Shown piece after piece: positions 59,239 through 64,000 of a DNA stretch of 64,000 bases (the first letter of the stretch is position 1; each line of letters starts with the position of its first letter). The position numbers and the translations under genes are program-made. Location: positions 1-64,000 of the forward strand of contig CAXXHN010000001.1 in the NCBI GenBank assembly GCA_963663735.2, given 5' to 3'. This DNA comes from G963663735 sp963663735 (GTDB taxonomy: Bacteria; Acidobacteriota; UBA6911; RPQK01; JAPXNP01). The notes under the pieces were generated by a model that saw only the letters and a program-made list of their open reading frames with translations, ran no database searches and was not told where the DNA came from.

Positions 59239-61689
59239 TCATTTTTTAAAAGAAACCCTTTTTATTATTATGGGGGTATTGGTATGTCCGGAAGCATAAA
59301 CAACCGCCATATAAGCTCCTGGAGGAGCGGTAACCTCCATCTCGTGAGTAGTCTCTGTTTTCGTGCAGTCAAAAACAGATATGTTTGTAGTCAGAAAGTC
59401 AGAATTGGAATCCAGCCAATTAACTTGTACTCTTCCCTGTGTGGGTTCTTGATAACATAAAGCGGTAACGCTGTTCAGATAACGCTGTCCCGGGACAACT
59501 GGTATGAATTGCTTTGTGGGTTCAGTAATCCTGGAGGTAACCTGTCCAGGGATTTGATCAGCAATTGTCGATGGCAGATGCCACCCTGCAAAACTATCGA
59601 AATCCGGGTTCATGAGGAGTTCTGTTTGGAATCGTAAATCCTTCCTGAATTTCCAGATAGCAAGATCTCCGAACTCAGCTATTTTCTCAGACACCGCCTC
59701 AATCATCAGCTGCTTGTCGCGCTGGTACCAGTTACTGTCCAGGATAATATAATCAATCCTGGAATCCGATAGGACCACCGCCATTTCCTCAGAGGTTCTT
59801 GTTTCAGCTATCTTCTCCTGAAAACGTGGATTGTCCCAATCAGGGTGAAAAATATCTGCGCTAAGTCCTGCGATCAAGGGGTATGAGAAAACAGCGACTG
59901 GAGTTCGCTCAACATTTAGATTGTTTACCAGTTCTGTTGCGTTTCGGATGGGAAGGCGGCTGTTGAGATACTCCACTCTTCCCTGTTGACTTATTAAAGG
60001 CTGCAAAGATATCTGGCCATACCAAGTAGCTGATTTCAAAAAGAAAAAGTTCAGAAAGATAACCGCACATCCAAAAGCAATCAGGAGCCTCGGGCGTAGA
60101 AATCGCTTCGCGTAACTGGCAGAAAAAGCAACTCCAATGCCTGCTGACACCCAAATAAATGCGGGAAATACATATCTTAGATAAGCTGTACCTTGAAATG
60201 TCAGTGCCACTGATAAAACCGCCACAACAAAAAGGATGATCGCCTTACGATACCTGGACATGAGCAGTATTAGAAAAGCTGGAGACAGCAATAACAACCA
60301 CTGGAAACCAACCGCGCCTGGTTTGCTTTCCAAAAAGTGCTGCGAGTGAAATGTTGCCTGGTACAATACGTCCCAACTCAGCCCTTTACCAAAAACTTCG
60401 TTCTGCTCAAAGTTCCTGGCCCACCAAAGAGGAGATTGAAATACTTTGTTGAAAAAAGGAAATACCGGATTTCCTGTCATCCACCATGCTGTGAGGTAAG
60501 GGATAGAGCCAAAGACCAAAAACAAGATTACCCCTAAACCAATGGTGCCGCGCAAATTGAACTTGGCCCATGTCCGCCATCGAAACAATAATAAAAGGGA
60601 AAAAACCGGCAGGATTGTGAAAGAGACTGCTTTGGCCGCCAGTCCAAGACCAAAGAATAAACCCGCTAAAAGCAGAAAAGGTTTTTGTTTATTATCATTT
60701 GACCCAATAATTTTAAAAACCGAAAGTGCCCCCGCGACAATAAATGCTGTCCAAACAGGCTCAATGAATGCGGAGCTGCTTTCCAGGAATGCAAGCGGAG
60801 TTGATAAAAACAGGAGTACACCCCAGCGGGTACCTAAGGCATTTCCACCTGCCCAGATCACCAAATCCCGGATCAACCAACACAAGACAAAAACGAACCC
60901 GGTATTAATAAATCGAGCGGCTGTCTCTCCTGCCAGCAAATAACCTATCGAATAGAGCCAATCCCCCAGCATGGGTATCACTGCCCATGCATAGGTAACT
61001 ACATCAAAACCCCATTCATGATTTATCGCCATCTGGCCGGGGACGAAAAGATGCATCATTAAAGCATCATGTCCTACCTCAGGCATCAGGGAGACCAAAA
61101 AATGAAGAAGCGCAAACACCACGATCGCCAAGTCCAAAAATCTATACTTTGGCGAGGGGACTAAAAACTTTCCGAGAGACTGGACTGCAGCATAAATCAA
61201 ACGCCGGCCCAGGATAATAGGGACTACCAGTGCTATTCCGTACAGGCCTGGGTAGTTAACCGGAAAATGTGCCAGAAGTCCTGCTCCAGTTCCGTAGAAG
61301 CCCACTCCAGTTAAAAAAGAGTTGATTCCTGACAGGTACTCCTTGTCAATCCTGAGAAATGAAAGAATATAATTTCCGACGACAAAACTGGCAAACGCAA
61401 ATCCTATCGTGACCAGGAGCGGCCAAAGTGTTCCAGTGAAGATTGTAATGGCAACAACAGTAAGAATCCCAACAACCAGACGATTAATATTCGACCATCT
61501 TGAAAAAACATCTACTGCAAAAACCACAGCCAGGAGAGACGCTGCGGTTAGAGGGATATTCTCCCAGGAAGGATGATATGACTGTTGTTGATGCATCTGA
61601 ACAAATCCCCAGATGGTTGTCCCGGCACCCAATATAAAAACAAGACCAAGAGCAATTGACTGGAGGTATGATCTTAAAGAATCTGACAC
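59239..61689 (-). CDS. Large GT-C membrane glycosyltransferase (GT39/ArnT-like)
   Basis: An 816-residue membrane protein with about twelve or more hydrophobic segments and a C-terminal soluble region (residues ~590-816). GHDALMMHLFVPGQM in the first outer loop is the kind of acidic site used by GT-C enzymes to bind lipid-linked sugar. The C-terminal part has beta-rich sequence (VTSRITEPTKQFIPVVPGQRY) resembling a carbohydrate-binding domain. The start is GTG at 61689, with AGGAGAGG 7 nt upstream; the TTG-initiated longer frame is rejected. Acceptor unknown. Confidence 0.85.
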   Translation of the reverse strand: MSDSLRSYLQSIALGLVFILGAGTTIWGFVQMHQQQSYHPSWENIPLTAASLLAVVFAVDVFSRWSNINRLVVGILTVVAITIFTGTLWPLLVTIGFAFASFVVGNYILSFLRIDKEYLSGINSFLTGVGFYGTGAGLLAHFPVNYPGLYGIALVVPIILGRRLIYAAVQSLGKFLVPSPKYRFLDLAIVVFALLHFLVSLMPEVGHDALMMHLFVPGQMAINHEWGFDVVTYAWAVIPMLGDWLYSIGYLLAGETAARFINTGFVFVLCWLIRDLVIWAGGNALGTRWGVLLFLSTPLAFLESSSAFIEPVWTAFIVAGALSVFKIIGSNDNKQKPFLLLAGLFFGLGLAAKAVSFTILPVFSLLLLFRWRTWAKFNLRGTIGLGVILFLVFGSIPYLTAWWMTGNPVFPFFNKVFQSPLWWARNFEQNEVFGKGLSWDVLYQATFHSQHFLESKPGAVGFQWLLLLSPAFLILLMSRYRKAIILFVVAVLSVALTFQGTAYLRYVFPAFIWVSAGIGVAFSASYAKRFLRPRLLIAFGCAVIFLNFFFLKSATWYGQISLQPLISQQGRVEYLNSRLPIRNATELVNNLNVERTPVAVFSYPLIAGLSADIFHPDWDNPRFQEKIAETRTSEEMAVVLSDSRIDYIILDSNWYQRDKQLMIEAVSEKIAEFGDLAIWKFRKDLRFQTELLMNPDFDSFAGWHLPSTIADQIPGQVTSRITEPTKQFIPVVPGQRYLNSVTALCYQEPTQGRVQVNWLDSNSDFLTTNISVFDCTKTETTHEMEVTAPPGAYMAVVYASGHTNTPIIIKRVSFKK

Positions 61690-61859
61690 TAACGGGCCTC
61701 TCCTTTTGTTGGTGTAATAAACCAATCTTTATTCGGCAGTCTGTTTATTCTGCCACAGCAGGCAGCCAAAATCAGTTTTTTCGGACTGGATTCCAGTACA
61801 ATTCTCCTGCTGGATCTATCGATCCTTTCAAATATGGCTGCCAGAGTAAAAGGAACCAT
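61689..61859 (-). CDS. Possible small ORF upstream of the GT-C gene
   Basis: A 56-residue frame (starts VPFTLAAIFERIDRSSRR after Met, ends TPTKGEAR) whose TAG overlaps the GTG of the glycosyltransferase gene by one base (TAGTG), an arrangement typical of translational coupling. GGGAGGT lies just before its ATG but only 1-2 nt away, too close. No homology recognised. It may be nothing more than chance open frame. Confidence 0.25.
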   Translation of the reverse strand: MVPFTLAAIFERIDRSSRRIVLESSPKKLILAACCGRINRLPNKDWFITPTKGEAR

Positions 61860-61950
61860 TACCTCCCGGAAGCTTCGAAACTGGAAAATGAAAATGCGAC
61901 CGGACCTGTGAGGTCTGCCGCGAGACCTGCCCCGGAAAAACCCGACTACA

Positions 61951-62772
61951 CTACATTTTTCGCATCGAAATTGTAAATGATGAATTAATGCCTTCCATGC
62001 GGATTCCAAACTTCGGAAATGATTCCCTGTGAATAGTTATTTCTTTAAATCCGGCATTCTGGATATTGGCAAGCAGTGAATCCATCGAAAAAAGGCGTGT
62101 CTCCAGGGTTGAACCCTTCCCCCCATGGAAAACAAGATTGTCAAAAACCTGTTGCCGCCCATCACGGGTCATGTTTACCAGGATTCTCCTATCACCCCTG
62201 CCCTTTATCCTGTAATGATTGAGATCCGGAAAGTGTTCAACAGTCCGCCCCTCATTTCTGTAAGGAACGGTTAATATGCAGAGGCCATTCGGTTTCAGCA
62301 TTTTAAACAGGTTCACAAAGGCTGTTTCAACCGGAGGAGGAACATGTTCAAGAACCTCGCTCGTTATCACAAAGTCCGCGATTCCCTGCATATCATCGCT
62401 GAGGTTGACTATGTCCAGCTTGGGGCGCTTATGGTAAAAGGTGTTGGTGTAGGAAAATATTTTTGCCAGGGGTTTGGCATACACGACTGAATCGCTTATG
62501 CCGATTCCCACCAAGCCCCTTGATTGAGGCATGTCCGGGATCGGGACTATCTCACCAAATAACTCTTTCGATAAAACCGCGATTATGGACCTGAACCTGA
62601 GGTTGGATCCGCAAAAATAGCAGGAAAGAGCTTCCCTGTCAGTGATTGCGGAAACAGGTGAAACAGGGAATTTACCGCATATATTGCAGCGAAAACCAAA
62701 AAGATCTGTACGCGAATAACGCCTCGCCAACAAAAACTGGAGACGCTTTATCCGATACTTAATCTTAATCAT
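61951..62772 (-). CDS. Class I SAM-dependent methyltransferase with N-terminal zinc-ribbon
   Basis: A 273-residue methyltransferase. Cys29/Cys32 and Cys51/Cys54 (CNICG and CYFCG) look like a zinc ribbon. The methyltransferase part shows DFVITSEVLEHVPP, NGLCILTVPYRNEG and HYRIKG. Related proteins act in O-antigen or lipopolysaccharide modification, consistent with the adjacent GT-C glycosyltransferase 260 bp away on the same strand. Target unknown. Confidence 0.85.
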   Translation of the reverse strand: MIKIKYRIKRLQFLLARRYSRTDLFGFRCNICGKFPVSPVSAITDREALSCYFCGSNLRFRSIIAVLSKELFGEIVPIPDMPQSRGLVGIGISDSVVYAKPLAKIFSYTNTFYHKRPKLDIVNLSDDMQGIADFVITSEVLEHVPPPVETAFVNLFKMLKPNGLCILTVPYRNEGRTVEHFPDLNHYRIKGRGDRRILVNMTRDGRQQVFDNLVFHGGKGSTLETRLFSMDSLLANIQNAGFKEITIHRESFPKFGIRMEGINSSFTISMRKM

Positions 62773-62819
62773 TTGAATTTATTCTGTTTACCATAGCCGA
62801 CAATAAGATATTGATACAG

Positions 62820-63119
62820 CTATTTGCGTTGGCGTTTCTCCAGTTCCCTTACCACCTCCGCCAGGGTTAGATTCTGCTCAACCAGCAGCACCAACAGGTG
62901 ATAAATCAGGTCCGCGGATTCCGATACCGTGCGTTCCCTGGATTCCAGGGTTGAGACCATGACCTCCACAGCTTCCTCACCTACCTTGCGGATTATTTCC
63001 GGAAGCCCTTTCTCAAACAGGGAATTGGTGTATGAACCCTCTGCCGGATGGGCCTTCCTGTCCCTGATAAGCTCTTCCAGGCTGTTTAAAAAATCAAGGT
63101 TTTTGCTGCTCTTATCCAT
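62820..63119 (-). CDS. hisE: Phosphoribosyl-ATP diphosphatase
   Basis: A 99-residue stand-alone HisE catalysing the second step of histidine synthesis. The MazG-like motif VGEEAVEVMVSTLESRE and SADLIYHLLVLL are intact. It lies 50 bp after hisF on the same strand. No fused HisI domain is present; HisI must be elsewhere. Expected to be cytosolic. Confidence 0.95.
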   Translation of the reverse strand: MDKSSKNLDFLNSLEELIRDRKAHPAEGSYTNSLFEKGLPEIIRKVGEEAVEVMVSTLESRERTVSESADLIYHLLVLLVEQNLTLAEVVRELEKRQRK

Positions 63120-63169
63120 GGTATCCAGTCCATAGCCGCTCCCGGGCCGCCAATTTCATTAATTGTCCC

Positions 63170-63925
63170 CTACATACGCATGGTCACACCATGCTCCCGC
63201 AGGTATTCCTTAACTGATCTGATCGTGTATTCCTGGTAGTGAAAAATACTGGCTGCCAGAACCGCGTCGGCATTCCCTTCAGTAAAACCCTTCAGCAGGT
63301 GCTCCGGGGACCCCGCACCTCCTGAAGCAATCACGGGAATCCTGACCAGTTCTGATATCCTGTTTAATAATTCCAGGTCATATCCGTCCTTGGTCCCATC
63401 ACAATCCATGGATGTCAGCAGGATTTCCCCGGCGCCCAGTCTTTCGGCTTCGCAAATCCAGGCAACGGCGTCCTTCCCGGTCGGCCATCTTCCGCCGCCG
63501 ACATAAACCTCCCAGCTTTCTCCGGCCCTCTTGGCGTCAACCGCCACGACGATACACTGTGAACCGAAAGCCCTGGAGCATTCCCTGATGAGTTGAGGGT
63601 TCTTCACAGCGGAACTGTTAATTGAAACCTTGTCAGCCCCGGCCCTTAACAGTTCCTGGACCTGTCCCAGGCTGCTGATGCCTCCACCCACAGTAAATGG
63701 TATAAAAATAGTGTCCGCGACTCTTCGGACCCATTCCAGCATGGTCTGCCGATTTTCCACGGTTGCGGTTATGTCCAGAAACACCAGTTCATCAGCACCT
63801 TCCCGGTAGTAGCGCCCTCCCAGTTCGGCAGGATCTCCGGCGTCCCGGAGGTCTACAAAATTGATGCCCTTAACTACCCGTCCGTCAGCCACATCAAGGC
63901 AGGGAATTATCCGTTTAGCCAGCAT
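63170..63925 (-). CDS. hisF: Imidazole glycerol phosphate synthase, cyclase subunit
   Basis: A 251-residue (beta/alpha)8-barrel HisF. Begins MLAKRIIPCLDVADGRVVKG, and has FTVGGGISSLGQV and IASGGAGSPEHLLKGF, with catalytic Asp in CLDVADG. With HisH it makes imidazole glycerol phosphate and AICAR. Its ATG overlaps the hisA stop by 11 bp, so it is coupled to hisA, and hisE follows. Confidence 0.97.
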   Translation of the reverse strand: MLAKRIIPCLDVADGRVVKGINFVDLRDAGDPAELGGRYYREGADELVFLDITATVENRQTMLEWVRRVADTIFIPFTVGGGISSLGQVQELLRAGADKVSINSSAVKNPQLIRECSRAFGSQCIVVAVDAKRAGESWEVYVGGGRWPTGKDAVAWICEAERLGAGEILLTSMDCDGTKDGYDLELLNRISELVRIPVIASGGAGSPEHLLKGFTEGNADAVLAASIFHYQEYTIRSVKEYLREHGVTMRM

Positions 63926-64000
63926 TCAGGAAATCCTCCATGGTGAAACCTCCTTCATAAAGAGCCCTGCCTACTACGGCTCCTTTGACACCGTTTTCAT
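63915..64000 (-). CDS. hisA: HisA C-terminus (5' truncated by window edge)
   Basis: Only the last 27 codons are in the window. The frame reads ENGVKGAVVGRALYEGGFT and ends FLNAG, the typical C-terminus of phosphoribosylformimino-AICAR-P isomerase (GAVVGRALYEG). The stop at 63915-63917 lies inside the start of hisF. The order hisA-hisF-hisE is the common one. Confidence 0.85.
   Translation of the reverse strand, partial: ENGVKGAVVGRALYEGGFTMEDFLNAG

Overview
The window is a 64 kb piece of a Gram-negative, heterotrophic bacterial chromosome. It has about 57 protein genes, one clear riboswitch, no rRNA or tRNA that I could find, no CRISPR array, and truncated genes at both edges (a NamZ-like gene on the left, hisA on the right). 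An Oar-type TonB-dependent receptor, exported Gfo/Idh/MocA oxidoreductases, sulfatases, a GH88 hydrolase, a CHAT-domain operon and a predicted PPi-dependent phosphofructokinase together suggest Acidobacteriota or a close relative. That is an inference from gene content; no marker gene settles it.

Layout. 1-3.6 kb: a probable murein-sugar recycling cassette (NamZ-like, CYTH, sugar nucleotidyltransferase, AmgK-like kinase). 3.8-6.1 kb: asnS and folD. 6.2-12.7 kb: a secreted beta-propeller protein, then a surface-polysaccharide group (flippase-like protein, GT4, UDP-sugar dehydrogenase, Wzm/Wzt-type ABC exporter). 12.9-22.7 kb: minus-strand housekeeping genes (lipid kinase, M23 peptidase, coaD, rsmD, recG), interrupted between coaD and rsmD by a plus-strand sigma factor / zinc-finger anti-sigma / TPR-CHAT operon. 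22.9-27.9 kb: two lipoproteins, ribA, a Tic20-like membrane protein, a YidD-like gene with an in-frame UGA, and a dicarboxylate symporter.

28-51 kb is a loosely organised glycan-catabolic region: two sulfatases, five Gfo/Idh/MocA oxidoreductases (two with Tat signals), an M20 amidohydrolase, a TonB receptor with a coupled partner, a phosphofructokinase with PPi-type residues, a cupin, a TIM-barrel epimerase, a GH88 hydrolase and an SDR. This is consistent with import and breakdown of sulfated, uronic-acid-containing polysaccharides. 51-59 kb holds a CPBP/beta-propeller fusion, a D-threonine aldolase-like enzyme, tpx, a small orphan gene, an odd MlaF-like ATPase, a metallo-hydrolase, PspC, and a fluoride riboswitch-crcB-DUF190 unit. 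59-64 kb carries a large GT-C glycosyltransferase, a methyltransferase and hisA-hisF-hisE.

Regulation. Several genes (folD, ribA, the GH88 gene, the D-threonine aldolase-like gene) have a good -10 box ending only 6-7 nt before the start codon and no Shine-Dalgarno sequence, so leaderless transcripts look common. The least explained items are the CHAT operon, the UGA-containing YidD-like gene with a SECIS-like hairpin, the CPBP-propeller fusion and the ABC ATPase with a degenerate signature motif.
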